Counted from the stretch's first letter, positions 9,524 to 20,610 are shown. The stretch is 64,000 bases of DNA from Microbacterium laevaniformans (GCF_016907555.1 NZ_JAFBCE010000001.1:558001-622000), one strand, 5' to 3'. Numbers and translations are program-made. The notes: generated from the letters alone by a model not told the origin.

Positions 9524-10781
9524 CGTGCTCGCTTTCCACAGTGAGGCGCTCCGCCGTGGAGCGTCTCAGATCCCGCATCGTGGCGGCGCAAGGAGCCCAG
9601 AGGAGGGCCGTTGCCATGCCCTCGGTCACCGCGTACCCGATCGCGGCCCCGACTGGACCGATCGTCGTGGCCAGGCCGATCATCGTGGGTACTCCGATGA
9701 TCGTGGCGATGAGGGTGGCACGAACCACGACCTTCGCTCTGCCCGCCGGGAACAAGATGTGCCGCGTCATCGACGTACGCAGCGAGAGGAAGACGAAGAC
9801 GAATCCCATCGCGATCAGTACGTCAACGGGTGCCGTGTTGAGTTCACCGAACAGCAGCAGGCTGGCAAGGTAGCCCAAGAGGGACAGCCCAAGGCCGCCG
9901 GCCAGGCCGAGCCCGGCATGCATCGTCAACGCGAGACGGATACGTTGCGCTCGCAAAGCACCCTCGACTTCGCCCACCCACCGTTGCAGCGCGCTCGCCA
10001 GCGTGAAGGGTAGGACGCTACCCAGTTTGAACATCTTGTCTGCCGATGCGTATCCCGCCGCCGCGGTCGCGGGGGCGGTGACGTTGACGAGCGGGGCGGG
10101 AACACTCGAGTATGCACTCAGGGCGGCATCGTTGAGCGCGACGGGAAACCCGGATCGCAGGAGACCAGGGAGGTGGCGAGGCGACGGCCACGTCCCCGGG
10201 TGCTGATGCAGCAGACGCGCGGTGAAGAAAGCGGTGCCGCCGACCGTCACCAGGATCCCCGCGAGCGGATAAATCAGGACCGCGCCCGTCAGCGCGATCA
10301 GAACCATTGCGATGACCGTCGCGACGACCCGAGGGATGGCATCGTAGAGGATGATCGTTCGTGGGTCGCCTACGCCCGCGCAATACCACGTGAAAGAGAG
10401 CGCGATGAGCGCTCCCTGGGCAGCCATCAGGACCGTGAGCCACTCCGAACCCGGAGACGCGATGGCCCAACAGATGATGCCCATGAGTGGGAGAGCGGCG
10501 ACTGCAATGGCGGTACGGACGAACAGGGATTCGCGGTACAGTCGAGCCCGGTCGGCATCCGTCGTCGCCACGGAGACGAGCGCCGGACCGATCGCCGCCC
10601 ACCCGTATCCGATCACAATCGCGATGAAGGTGCCTACCGATTCGCCGGCGATCGCGCTCGCCCAGCCGCTCGGGCCCGCTGACCGTGCGACGAGAGGCAG
10701 AGCGACCAGTGGCGAAACCGCTGCCAGGGCGGGAGGGATCATGAAGCCGATCAGGCGACGGCGCATCGGCGAGCTGCTCAC
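9516..10781 (-). CDS. Wzx-like polysaccharide flippase (MOP/MATE superfamily)
   Basis: 421 aa, almost entirely hydrophobic, with about 12 predicted membrane segments and short charged loops. The first segment follows MSSSPMRRRLIGFMIPPALAAVSPLVALPL. There is no catalytic motif. Size, helix density and position amid glycosyltransferases fit a Wzx-type exporter that moves a polyprenol-linked oligosaccharide across the membrane. Its start overlaps the upstream GT4 stop as ATGA, and its tail overlaps the next GT2 gene, so all three are translationally coupled. Assignment rests on topology and context more than on conserved residues. Confidence 0.75.
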   Translation of the reverse strand: MSSSPMRRRLIGFMIPPALAAVSPLVALPLVARSAGPSGWASAIAGESVGTFIAIVIGYGWAAIGPALVSVATTDADRARLYRESLFVRTAIAVAALPLMGIICWAIASPGSEWLTVLMAAQGALIALSFTWYCAGVGDPRTIILYDAIPRVVATVIAMVLIALTGAVLIYPLAGILVTVGGTAFFTARLLHQHPGTWPSPRHLPGLLRSGFPVALNDAALSAYSSVPAPLVNVTAPATAAAGYASADKMFKLGSVLPFTLASALQRWVGEVEGALRAQRIRLALTMHAGLGLAGGLGLSLLGYLASLLLFGELNTAPVDVLIAMGFVFVFLSLRTSMTRHILFPAGRAKVVVRATLIATIIGVPTMIGLATTIGPVGAAIGYAVTEGMATALLWAPCAATMRDLRRSTAERLTVESEHDD

Positions 10782-11917
10782 GAGGCGCGCCCCGCGGGCG
10801 AGCGTTCTCGGGCAGTGCGCAGGAGTACGTCTCCCGTCGCACGGGCCGACGCTGCCCAGCTGAAGTTGTCGGCCCAGCTTGCTGCGCGCTCGAGCGCGGC
10901 GTCATCGGGCTGATCTCGGAGACACGTGGTGATCGCTGCCCCGAAGATCACCGGTGACGTGGCATCGGTGTAGCGCACGACGGAGCCGCCGACTTCGCGC
11001 AGAACGGGGATGTCGTTGGCGAGCACGGGGACTCGCCGTCGGAGAGCGTCGACCACAGGGAGCCCGAAGCCCTCCACGAGCGAGGGACAGACGTAGAGGT
11101 CGGCAACCTGATAGAGGGCCTCGAGCTCAGCATCGCCGATCCACCCCGGAAGGACCACATCCGCTGTGAGTCCGAGCCGTTCAACGGTTCGCAGGAGCGG
11201 GTCAGGACTGCGGGACCCGGCGATCACCGTGAGAGGCCGGTCAGTGCGGGGAATCGTGGCCAGCGCTTCGAGGAGCCCTTCGAAGTTCTTGTGTGGCATG
11301 CGGTTGCCCGTGCTCATGAGGATCCGCCGCTCGGACCCAACCCCCAGCGACGTGAGAACGGCGCGTGCATCGGCGACGGGCCGCGGATCGCTGCTGCCGT
11401 TGGGGACCACCTCGATCCGATCACGGGGAACAGCGAAGTGGTGTTCGATTGCGTGGGCAGCGCTGCGTGAAACAGTGATGACACGGTCGGCCGTCCGTGC
11501 CGAACGGCGCATGAGGAACGAGGTCCCCGTGCGCACGGCGCGACGCAACGCCGTGCCGGGAACGTCATCGTAGATGGCGTCATGAACCGTGACGACCCGA
11601 GGAGCGCCTCGAAAGATCGGACCGAAGTTGGCCGGCGCCCACACCACATCCGCGCCGGTTGTGTGTGCGAACACCGCGGTGACTCCCACCGCGCCGGCGG
11701 CCCACGAGACGGCGTCGGCCCCCACCCATGGAATGACGCGAACAGGTCCGGGGAAGAAAGCGCGTACGCGGTCGGCACCCGCCCTTCCCACCAACGCCAC
11801 CCAACGGGCGTCGGGGAGGCAGCCCGGCAGACGCGTCAACAGTTCTCGGGCGTAGGTCTCGGTGCCGCCGCGTTCGCCGGTGAAGCCGAGGAGATCAACC
11901 AGGATCCGCGTCGGCAC
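10778..11917 (-). CDS. GT4 glycosyltransferase
   Basis: 379 aa GT-B enzyme. The N-terminal domain includes GFTGERGGTETYARELLTRL, VWAPANFGP and VVTVHDAIYDDVPG, with a VITVSRSAA acceptor-side motif. The C-terminal domain carries LMSTGNRMPHKNFEGLLEAL and CPSLVEGFGLPVVDALRR. The final position of the usual EX7E motif is Asp rather than Glu. This is a retaining transferase acting in the cytoplasm; the donor may be GDP-mannose, UDP-glucose or another nucleotide sugar. It starts 4 bases after the upstream gene ends, deep inside the minus-strand operon. Confidence 0.87.
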   Translation of the reverse strand: MPTRILVDLLGFTGERGGTETYARELLTRLPGCLPDARWVALVGRAGADRVRAFFPGPVRVIPWVGADAVSWAAGAVGVTAVFAHTTGADVVWAPANFGPIFRGAPRVVTVHDAIYDDVPGTALRRAVRTGTSFLMRRSARTADRVITVSRSAAHAIEHHFAVPRDRIEVVPNGSSDPRPVADARAVLTSLGVGSERRILMSTGNRMPHKNFEGLLEALATIPRTDRPLTVIAGSRSPDPLLRTVERLGLTADVVLPGWIGDAELEALYQVADLYVCPSLVEGFGLPVVDALRRRVPVLANDIPVLREVGGSVVRYTDATSPVIFGAAITTCLRDQPDDAALERAASWADNFSWAASARATGDVLLRTARERSPAGRAS

Positions 11918-11921
11918 CGGC

Positions 11922-13121
11922 TCAGCTCTCGATGACGGCGTCGGCGCTGACGACGCGGCGCGGTGTTGTCAGTACACCGGAGAAGAAGCTCATCATGATC
12001 GTCTGGAAGCCAAGCATGATCCCGAGCGCACTCGGAATCGCGATGCGTACGACTGCGGAGGCATCCTGCGGACCGAAGTCGAGACTTCCCCAGCGCAGCA
12101 CCTGCACGACGCCGATGACGACCCCGATGAGAAACAGCCCCACACCGATGAGCAAGCCGCGTTCCGCGCTCCAGCTGGCAACGACAGACCGGTAACGAGC
12201 GCTCGTCGGCAGGAAGCCCTCCTGCGTCGCATAGAGCTTGGTCAGCCAGAAGAACAGCAACGACTGATAACCGATGACGCAGAGCGCGCTCGCGTACACC
12301 ATCGTCGTGACGTCGAAGCCGACGCCGGCGACCTCGACGCCGCCGAACGACAGGATGCCGACCGCGATCGCTCCCAGGAAGAACGCGACGAGACCGGGGT
12401 ACACGAAGAGCCAGCGGGGAGCGAAGATCAGGAGGAAGCGCAGATGCCGCCAGCCGTCGTGCCAGCTGCGCAGGTGCGGTGGACGAGACCGTCCGTCCTT
12501 CTTCAGGGTGGTGGGCACTTCCTCGATGCGGTATCGCGCGAGCGAGGACTTCACAACCATCTCAGAGGCGAACTCCATACCGGTGGTCTGCAGGTGCAAC
12601 TCGAGCATCCGTTCGCGGTTGAAGCCGCGCAGTCCGCAATGGAAGTCCCGCACGCCGGGACGGAAGAAGAGCTGGCCGATCGCCGAAAGCACCGGGTTGC
12701 CGAGATACTTGTGCAGGGGCGGCATCGCCCCTGGAGCGATTCCTCCCGCGAACCGGTTCCCCATGACGAGGTCGGCGCCCGCGCGCAGCCGCTCGACGAA
12801 CGGTTCGAGGTGCTCGAAGTCGTAGCTGTCGTCGGCATCCGCCATGATGACATAGCGTCCGCGCGCCGTCTCGATCCCGTTGATCAGCGCGGCACCGTAT
12901 CCCCGGCGGGGGGCGTCAGAGACGCGCGCGCCGAGATCAGTGGCGATCTTCTGCGAGCCGTCGGTGCTGCCATTGTCAGAGACGAGCACCTCGCCCGAGA
13001 TGCCAGTCCTGGCGAGGAATCCTTGTGCCTTGCGGATGCAGACTTCCAGCGTCTCCGCCTCGTTGAGGCACGGCATGAGGATCGTCAGCTCGACCGGCTC
13101 CGTGTCGTTCGATGGGCTCAT
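11922..13121 (-). CDS. GT2 polyprenol-phosphate sugar transferase with membrane domain
   Basis: 399 aa. The N-terminal GT-A domain is of the dolichol-phosphate-mannose-synthase/undecaprenyl-phosphate type: LTILMPCLNEAETLEVCIRKA, EVLVSDNGSTDGSQKIA, ADADDSYDFEHLEPFVERL and GNRFAGGI. From about residue 245 there are four membrane helices, including LFVYPGLVAFFLGAIAVGIL and GLLIGVGLFLIGVVIGVV. Relatives load a sugar onto a polyprenyl phosphate for use by membrane GT-C enzymes outside the cell. ATG 13121 overlaps the preceding stop as ATGA and has GGAAGAG just upstream. The sugar is not determinable. Confidence 0.83.
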   Translation of the reverse strand: MSPSNDTEPVELTILMPCLNEAETLEVCIRKAQGFLARTGISGEVLVSDNGSTDGSQKIATDLGARVSDAPRRGYGAALINGIETARGRYVIMADADDSYDFEHLEPFVERLRAGADLVMGNRFAGGIAPGAMPPLHKYLGNPVLSAIGQLFFRPGVRDFHCGLRGFNRERMLELHLQTTGMEFASEMVVKSSLARYRIEEVPTTLKKDGRSRPPHLRSWHDGWRHLRFLLIFAPRWLFVYPGLVAFFLGAIAVGILSFGGVEVAGVGFDVTTMVYASALCVIGYQSLLFFWLTKLYATQEGFLPTSARYRSVVASWSAERGLLIGVGLFLIGVVIGVVQVLRWGSLDFGPQDASAVVRIAIPSALGIMLGFQTIMMSFFSGVLTTPRRVVSADAVIES

Positions 13122-14320
13122 GGCGTTCTCTTCCTTCTGCGGGCGGACGACGTGTCCGCCCGTTGGTTCTCGAGATGGTGGAGGATGATGTCGATCGTGC
13201 GTGCGACGGTCCGGGTCGAGATCGCATCTCGATACCAGCCTCTCGTCGTCTCTCGCAATCGCGGCCCGGAGGTCACGGCGCGCACGATCGTGTCGCCCAG
13301 CGCCGATGCGCCGGCATCGACGGCGACGTAGCCGTTGACGCCCTCGTCGATCAGCTCGGTCGCCGCGTTCCCCTCGTCGGCGACGAGGACGACGGGTGTG
13401 CCATGGGCGGCCGCCTCGACGACGACGAGGCCGTACCCCTCTCGGCGCGACGGATTCACCACGCACGCCGCGGTCGACAGGAGACGATCGAGATCGTCGT
13501 CCGAGACGAATCCGGGCATCGACACCCACTCGCTGCCGGCGACCTGGCGCGAGACGGCGTCGCGCACGACGGGATTGCTCGGCCCGTCGCCCAGGATGAC
13601 GAGTCGCAGCTCCGGCACCGAGGCACGCGCGTGGGCCACGGCGTCGGGCAGCAGCTCGACGCGCTTGTCCGGGATATGCCGCCCGACGTACAGGGCGAAC
13701 GGAGGCGCGGCAGGAGGACCGACGCTGGGCGCCGCCGACTGCTCGGAGATGAGCCCCGGGCTGATCAGCACGTCGCCGCGCAGTCCCTCCGCGCGCAGCC
13801 GTGTCGCGCTGAGCTGGGAGTGACACGTGGCGACGGGAGTGACGGCTATGGCGAGCCGCTGGAGCATCCAGGCGATCGCGCCGGTGATGCGCCCGGCATA
13901 CTCCGCCCACTGGCGTCGGTGCCACACCTCGAGATAGTCGACGACCAAAGTCGTTCCCGAAACCCACAGGGCGGCGCGCGCCGCGAAGACGTTGAGGACG
14001 GGCAGGGCGCTGACCATGACGGCGTCGTATGCGTGACGACGTCGGCGCAGGGCGCGGAACAAGCCCCAGGCGAACGCCAGAGCCGCCGCCGTCCGGCGCA
14101 CGCCGCCGGCGTCGTAGAGTTCGAGCCGTTCCGTCACCGCTGTCACCCGCACCCCGGGCACTTCAGGAGACGAACCCTCCCATTGGCGCGCCGTGAGGTA
14201 CTCGACCTCGACGCCGCGGTCGGCGAGTGCCTCGGCGAAGGCGCGATACTGACGTTCGCCGCCGCCCGTCGTGAACGGGAAGAGACAGTCGTAGGCGATC
14301 GCCATGCGTCCAACGGTCAT
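13118..14320 (-). CDS. GT4 glycosyltransferase
   Basis: 400 aa GT-B enzyme. The N-terminal domain holds LFPFTTGGGERQYRAFAEALADRG, the classic glycine-rich acceptor loop. The C-terminal domain has LYVGRHIPDKRVELL, ILGDGPSNP, MPGFVSDDDLDRLL, and SRREGYGLVVVEAAAHGTP with an intact EX7E. A hydrophobic patch near residues 110-150 may give peripheral membrane contact. It starts 2 bases after the upstream membrane gene ends, and its stop overlaps the next start. It probably extends a lipid-linked glycan. Confidence 0.88.
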   Translation of the reverse strand: MTVGRMAIAYDCLFPFTTGGGERQYRAFAEALADRGVEVEYLTARQWEGSSPEVPGVRVTAVTERLELYDAGGVRRTAAALAFAWGLFRALRRRRHAYDAVMVSALPVLNVFAARAALWVSGTTLVVDYLEVWHRRQWAEYAGRITGAIAWMLQRLAIAVTPVATCHSQLSATRLRAEGLRGDVLISPGLISEQSAAPSVGPPAAPPFALYVGRHIPDKRVELLPDAVAHARASVPELRLVILGDGPSNPVVRDAVSRQVAGSEWVSMPGFVSDDDLDRLLSTAACVVNPSRREGYGLVVVEAAAHGTPVVLVADEGNAATELIDEGVNGYVAVDAGASALGDTIVRAVTSGPRLRETTRGWYRDAISTRTVARTIDIILHHLENQRADTSSARRRKRTP

Positions 14321-14322
14321 CG

Positions 14323-16302
14323 TCAGCAGCCCATGACGGCGAACAGTCGGGCGTGCTCGCCCTGCGAGTCCACCAGGACGAGGTGAGACGAGGGCGTGAG
14401 ATCATTGAGCCCGGACCGCTCGAGACCCGACCCGGGGTTGTTGAAGACGTTCTGGTGTCCGAAGTCGAGCACGTAGGTCGCCCCGATGCGGTCTACGGCC
14501 TCGCAGACACGCGGATCGCTGTCGATCTGAGCCAGGTGCGCATCGACGAACTCTTCATCCGCGGACCGTGTGCCGAAGATGTGCCGAGCGGTGACGTGCC
14601 GGTCGGCGAGTGCGAAGGCGAGGGATCCTCCCGTCCACGGATTCACGATCAGCAGGGCATCCGGTGGCGTCGTCCGGTCGAGGCGTTCGAGCACCGCGGC
14701 CTCGTCGGCCGTGAGCAGAGCGGAGGAGGCGTCCAATCGGTACACGGTGCGCGCATCGTCGACCACCGCGGTGACGTTGGGTCCCACCGCCACGCCGAAC
14801 AGCGCCGCAACCGCGACCGAGAGAATTCCTTCCCGAACCGCAGCCGGGGCGTGGATGCGCCGCAGACACGCGGTGACGGCATCGACGATCACGATCGTCC
14901 CGAGCACGGCGACGGGGATCCCGACGATCGGCAGAAGAGCGGCGAGACGGAACGAGTCGTTGTACCACGGGCTCGTGAGCAGGTCGCGCAGTCGTGTGCC
15001 GGCGGGTACGCCGCTGGCTACGATGAACAGGAACGCTGCGGCGGCGAAGGGCGGTCCCACCCACCACCACCTCGAGGGGTGGCGCACCACGGCGGCGATG
15101 CCGATGAGAAGCACCACGGCGGTGGCGATCGTGACGGGATAGCCGCGAGGCGACATCAACGCCGCCTCGCCGAACGCCTGCGCCGTGCTCTGCCACGCGG
15201 CCCAGGCTGACATCGCGGCATTCGTGCGGCCGAACCGCCACAGGCCGACACCGACGAGCAGGATGGCGAGAATCCATCCTCCCTGTACGACGTAGCCGCG
15301 CCGCGTGCCGCCCCGTCGCGCGAGGCGCACGAGGAACCAGATGACCGGGACCACAGTGAGGGCGTAGAGCGCCAGCAGGGCGTTCGGATGCGCCATCGTG
15401 ATTCCGGCGGCGATCAGCGCCAGCAGAAGTGCCTGGCGCACACGGCCCCGACCGTGTGCGGTGAGAAGCATCCACACCGCGGCCACACCGGCGGGCAGGA
15501 CCGCGTACGCCGTCGCATTCGGGTACAGCACACCGAAGTAGACGAGCAGGAGCGGGAAGGCGCCGAAGCCGGTCGACAGCGCGGCGGCCGCCCCGAGCGC
15601 GGCGGGACGTCCGCGGAACACGGTGGCGGTGAGCGCGAGGACGGACGCGGGCCAGGCGAACGCGCAGATCGCGATCGTGCCGGCGTTGACCGCGAGGGGG
15701 ATGCTGCCGCCGCCAAGCTGGGCGACGAGGGTGACGACACTGTGCCAACCGTTGGGGTACCAGTCGGTATCCGAGGTGCTTCCGATCGTGAAGACGGAGG
15801 CATCCGCGGAATCGAGCGCGAGGCGGATGGCATTGAGATGGACCACGTTGTCGAAGGTCTGCGAGATGTTCTCCGGCCCGCCGAACGCGATCATCAGCTG
15901 GACCGAGATGGTGATCGCAGCGCCCAGGAGCCCCGCGGCCCCGACGGCCACCGACATCCAGCCTCGCCACCGCGCCGGGGATTCGATGCTCTCCGGCGCA
16001 TCGGTGCCGTCAGGCGCCGATGCGGATCGTGACGGCCCGGCGACCCAGCGGCGCACCGCGAACGCGATGCCTGCACACGCGAGCGTGACGATCGCCACCG
16101 GCAGCAGCGACCAGCGCATGTGCACCAGGTGCGCCGCCGTCGCGGCCCCGGCAAGGATGGCGAGCGATACCGCCGGTGCGAGCAGCCAGAGGCGCAGGGA
16201 GCGAACTCCCCAGCCGGCGACGATGACCGCGCTCCCCGGAACGGCCACCAGGAGGACGCCGACGAGGACGGAGGGGATCGCCGCTGCCCAGGCCTCAGAC
16301 AA
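14323..16302 (-). CDS. DUF6541-type polytopic membrane protein, possible GT-C-like enzyme
   Basis: 659 aa. It starts with TTG (MSEAWAAAIPSVLVGVLLVAVPGSAVIVAGWGV), then has roughly a dozen or more membrane segments through residue 500 and an extracytoplasmic C-terminal domain of about 150 residues (DRTTPPDALLIVNPWTGGSLAFALADRHV, ending RLFAVMGC). The overall plan resembles GT-C membrane glycosyltransferases, and I recall this actinobacterial family as DUF6541. A loop with NGWHSVVTLVAQLGGG after DTDWYPNG is the most conserved-looking extracellular part. It is first in the eight-gene minus-strand polysaccharide operon. The intergenic DNA before it also serves the divergent UDP-galactopyranose mutase gene. 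Confidence 0.65.
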   Translation of the reverse strand: MSEAWAAAIPSVLVGVLLVAVPGSAVIVAGWGVRSLRLWLLAPAVSLAILAGAATAAHLVHMRWSLLPVAIVTLACAGIAFAVRRWVAGPSRSASAPDGTDAPESIESPARWRGWMSVAVGAAGLLGAAITISVQLMIAFGGPENISQTFDNVVHLNAIRLALDSADASVFTIGSTSDTDWYPNGWHSVVTLVAQLGGGSIPLAVNAGTIAICAFAWPASVLALTATVFRGRPAALGAAAALSTGFGAFPLLLVYFGVLYPNATAYAVLPAGVAAVWMLLTAHGRGRVRQALLLALIAAGITMAHPNALLALYALTVVPVIWFLVRLARRGGTRRGYVVQGGWILAILLVGVGLWRFGRTNAAMSAWAAWQSTAQAFGEAALMSPRGYPVTIATAVVLLIGIAAVVRHPSRWWWVGPPFAAAAFLFIVASGVPAGTRLRDLLTSPWYNDSFRLAALLPIVGIPVAVLGTIVIVDAVTACLRRIHAPAAVREGILSVAVAALFGVAVGPNVTAVVDDARTVYRLDASSALLTADEAAVLERLDRTTPPDALLIVNPWTGGSLAFALADRHVTARHIFGTRSADEEFVDAHLAQIDSDPRVCEAVDRIGATYVLDFGHQNVFNNPGSGLERSGLNDLTPSSHLVLVDSQGEHARLFAVMGC

Positions 16303-16343
16303 TCTCGACCTCCGGGCTCAGTGACAACAGTGAGCTAGTCTAG

Positions 16344-17573
<1,230 letters not shown>

Positions 17574-17600
17574 TCGCGAGGGGGCGCGCGGCGACGGGGC

Positions 17601-19514
17601 TCAGCGAGCTCCGTCGCTGAAGGTGTCCCGCCAGGCATCCTCCGAGACGAGCTCCGGCAGCGCGCGGCGGTAGTCCTCCGCCAGACGATCCCACCGCCGA
17701 CGCAGTGCCCAGTGGAGTCGGACGCTCTCGACCAGCATCTGCCGGAACTGCGCGCGGTCGCGCGTATAGACGTTCTTGCCCGATCCGTCGGCGGCATTGA
17801 CCAGCGCGCTGTCGAACAGCGGGACGCGCCACCAGTGGGCGTCATCCTTGCCGAACTCGACCTCCGGCTGCGCGACGTTCTCCGGCCGCGGCGCGTGCAG
17901 CCAGTGCGCTGCGAGCGTGGATGCCGTGAACCAGCGCAGCCGCAGCCCGGTCGGACTGTCGAACTCGTGGCGCTTCAACCGCCGGAATACCTGCCGTCCG
18001 CGGCGCGAACGGAGCGGTTCGTCGGTGTCGCGGTGCACGACGGTCTCGGGGAAGTCCTTCGCGAGAGCCCGCGCGGCAGGCATCGCCGTCGCGAGGTTCG
18101 CCCTCATGTGTGCGGGGCCGGACAGCACGTCGCGCAGTGCGCGGTGGCGCAGCGCAACGGGGTAGTACTGCATCATCATGAGGTGCTTGAGATCGAGGCG
18201 ACGGCTGTGCCGGAGGAGCGTGCCGCCGTCGGGGGCCCCGGAATGCAGCAGCGCCGCGACGATGCGGTTGCGCGCGTGGAAATACGCCTGCCAGTCGATC
18301 GAGTCGTCCTTGCCCACCCACGACACGTGCCAGAGGGCGACGCCCGGCACCGACACGGTCGGATAGCCCGCCTCGCGCGCGCGCAACGAGTATTCGGCGT
18401 CGTCCCACTTGATGAACGCGGGCAGCGCCAGCCCGACCTCACGGATGATGTCGGTGGGGATCAGGCACATCCACCAGCCGTTGTAGTCCGCATCGAGACG
18501 CGAGTGCAGCGAGGGGGACTGGCGAAGGTTCGCGACCGAGAAGTCGTGGGGCATCCGTTCCTGGTTGAGCGTGCGCCACATGAAGGGCACCTCGTCGACG
18601 ACCTCTGCCCAGGCATGCAGCTTGGGCCGGTCGAGCAGATCGAACATGTGCGCTCCGACGATCGTCGGAATCGTCGCGTAGCGCGCGAACATGATCGAGC
18701 GGCGGACCGATTCCGGCTCGATGCGCACGTCGTCGTCCAGGAGCTGGACGAAGTCGCTCTCCGGGCGGTGCAACGTCTCGGTCATGGCCCGGGCGAAGCC
18801 GCCGGATCCGCCGAGGTTCGGCTGGGTCACGATCTGCAGCGTGTCGCCGAGGTCGGCCGCGACTTCGGCGTAGCCGTTCTCATCGGACACCAACCGGTCG
18901 CCCTGATCGATGACGAACACCCGGTCCAGCAAGGGCAGCACTTCCGGGCTCGCCGCGAGGTCGCGCAGGGTTCCGATGCAGTAGTCCGGCTTGTTGTAGG
19001 TGGTGATGCCGATGCTGGCTTTGCCGGTGCGCTGAGGTTCGGTCTCGGTCGACCAGGTCGCACCCTCGAAGATGGCGGACTTGTCGTCGGCGGCGACGTC
19101 GAACCAGATCCAGCCCCCGTCGCTGTACTGATTGAGTGTGAGCTCGAACGTCGTCGCGGCCTCACCGTCGACCTCACGGGTGTCGATGCGCTGTCGCACG
19201 CCGCTGCCGGTCGACCGGTAGACGAGGACCGTCGCGGGCCCGTTCGTGCGAACCGTGAGCGTGACGTCGCGCACGGTCGTCCAGTGCTGCCAGTACGACG
19301 CCGGGAAAGCGTTGAAGTAGGTGCCGAACGACACGCGTCGCCCCGCGACGATGCGCGCCGTGGTGCGACCGAGGATGTTGCCCAGCTGTGCGCGGCTGGA
19401 GACGCGCACGGGCTCCTCGTCGATCGAGGTCCACGTCTCGGGATCCACGTACAGCGGCAACAGATCGGGATCGCGCTCGGTGGGAAGGACGGTGTTCTGC
19501 AGAATGTGAGTCAC
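17601..19514 (-). CDS. glfT2: GlfT2-like galactofuranosyltransferase
   Basis: 637 aa, the size of mycobacterial GlfT2. Order of domains: an N-terminal beta domain (about 1-160), a GT-A core with SIGITTYNKPDYCIGTLRDL, TQPNLGGSGGFARAM and VQLLDDDVRIEPESV (DDD near 260-262), the acceptor-side WDDAEYSLRAREAGYPTVSVPGVALWHVSW, then a helical C-terminal domain. These match the metal-binding, catalytic Asp and late His regions of GlfT2, which polymerises galactofuranose with alternating linkages on a lipid primer. GTG 19514 has GGAG six bases upstream and is chosen over longer in-frame starts. It is the third minus-strand gene after the ligase-like and GlfT1-like genes, and converges on glf. Confidence 0.9.
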   Translation of the reverse strand: MTHILQNTVLPTERDPDLLPLYVDPETWTSIDEEPVRVSSRAQLGNILGRTTARIVAGRRVSFGTYFNAFPASYWQHWTTVRDVTLTVRTNGPATVLVYRSTGSGVRQRIDTREVDGEAATTFELTLNQYSDGGWIWFDVAADDKSAIFEGATWSTETEPQRTGKASIGITTYNKPDYCIGTLRDLAASPEVLPLLDRVFVIDQGDRLVSDENGYAEVAADLGDTLQIVTQPNLGGSGGFARAMTETLHRPESDFVQLLDDDVRIEPESVRRSIMFARYATIPTIVGAHMFDLLDRPKLHAWAEVVDEVPFMWRTLNQERMPHDFSVANLRQSPSLHSRLDADYNGWWMCLIPTDIIREVGLALPAFIKWDDAEYSLRAREAGYPTVSVPGVALWHVSWVGKDDSIDWQAYFHARNRIVAALLHSGAPDGGTLLRHSRRLDLKHLMMMQYYPVALRHRALRDVLSGPAHMRANLATAMPAARALAKDFPETVVHRDTDEPLRSRRGRQVFRRLKRHEFDSPTGLRLRWFTASTLAAHWLHAPRPENVAQPEVEFGKDDAHWWRVPLFDSALVNAADGSGKNVYTRDRAQFRQMLVESVRLHWALRRRWDRLAEDYRRALPELVSEDAWRDTFSDGAR

Positions 19515-19551
19515 GAGAGGCTCCGAGCGTTGCGAGCGGATGAAGGACAGG

Positions 19552-20553
19552 TCAGGATGCCGTGCCCGCCGCGACCAGCGGCGGCATGGGCTTCCAGGCG
19601 GCATCCCGCGAGATCTTGCGTCCGTCGCGCAGGCCTCGGAACAGGTTCGAGGTGCCCCGGACGGTGCGCTCGACCAAGAGGAGCCGGATGAGCTCCTTGC
19701 CGAACGTGAGCGCGGTGCCGAAACCGAAGAGCACCGGGTTGTAGACGCCGAGGCTGCGGTAGTAGCGCTTGATGATCGCCCGGTTGCGCATGATGTAGTA
19801 GCGGTACGCGTTGCTCGACGCGTTCATGTGCCGGATGCCCATGTCCCACTGCTTGATCTCGCGTGTGCGGCGGAGCACGAACTCGTTCACGATCACCGAC
19901 GTGGTGATGCGCGACGCGAGCCAGCCGTAGGTCTGGTCGTCCCAGTAGATGAAGAAGCGGGGATCGGGCAGGCCGATCTGCCCGACGATGTCGCGGTGGA
20001 TGAACATGCCCTCGAAGCAGCCCGAGTTCATCTCCTTGTAGCCCGACTCGTCGAACCCGCTCGGTGCATACGGGATCGGGATCGCGAGCGGCTCCGCGAC
20101 GCGGTACTGCCAGTAGAACTCGCTGCCGTCGAAGTCGTAGCGCCGCCCCTGGATCGACTTGAACCGCGGCGCCCACGCGCCCATCTTCGCGAGTCCGTCG
20201 GGCAGCACCTCGACGTCGTCGTCCATGAGCCAGATCCAGGTGGAGCCGAGCTCGTACGCCACCCGCATGCCCTCGCTGAAACCGCCGGAGCCTCCGGTGT
20301 TCTCGTCGAGTCGGCGGTAGACCAGCTCGGCGCCCAGCCGCTCGCGGAACGACTCGACGACGGCGGTGGTGTCATCGGTCGACGCGTTGTCGACGATCAC
20401 CACGTGGCCCGGCTTCGGGTCCATCGCGGTGATGCTCTCGAGCAGCTTCGTGAGCAGGCCGGACCGGTTGTAGGTGACGATCGCGATCGTCGCGCTGGCG
20501 GGCGAGAACGTCTCGTTCGAGGCCGCGTCGGGGCGCGCAGAAATAGAGGCCAT
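19552..20553 (-). CDS. GT2 glycosyltransferase, GlfT1-like
   Basis: 333 aa GT-A enzyme. Key stretches: ATIAIVTYNRSGLLTKLLESI, VIVDNASTDDT, RRLDENTGGSGGFSEGMRVAYELG, IWLMDDDVEVLPDGLAKM (metal site) and FFIYWDDQTYGWLASRI. The GGSGGF loop and WLMDDD box resemble GlfT1-type enzymes, which add the first galactofuranose units to a lipid-linked primer. The adjacent glf and GlfT2-like genes support this role. TAGACT sits 9 bases before the ATG on the minus strand, a plausible promoter for this gene and the GlfT2-like gene behind it. Confidence 0.8.
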   Translation of the reverse strand: MASISARPDAASNETFSPASATIAIVTYNRSGLLTKLLESITAMDPKPGHVVIVDNASTDDTTAVVESFRERLGAELVYRRLDENTGGSGGFSEGMRVAYELGSTWIWLMDDDVEVLPDGLAKMGAWAPRFKSIQGRRYDFDGSEFYWQYRVAEPLAIPIPYAPSGFDESGYKEMNSGCFEGMFIHRDIVGQIGLPDPRFFIYWDDQTYGWLASRITTSVIVNEFVLRRTREIKQWDMGIRHMNASSNAYRYYIMRNRAIIKRYYRSLGVYNPVLFGFGTALTFGKELIRLLLVERTVRGTSNLFRGLRDGRKISRDAAWKPMPPLVAAGTAS

Positions 20554-20610
20554 AGCGCGAGAAGTCTAACCCGGCGCCCTGCGCATCACCCGTGCCCTCC
20601 ACCCGCGCAC

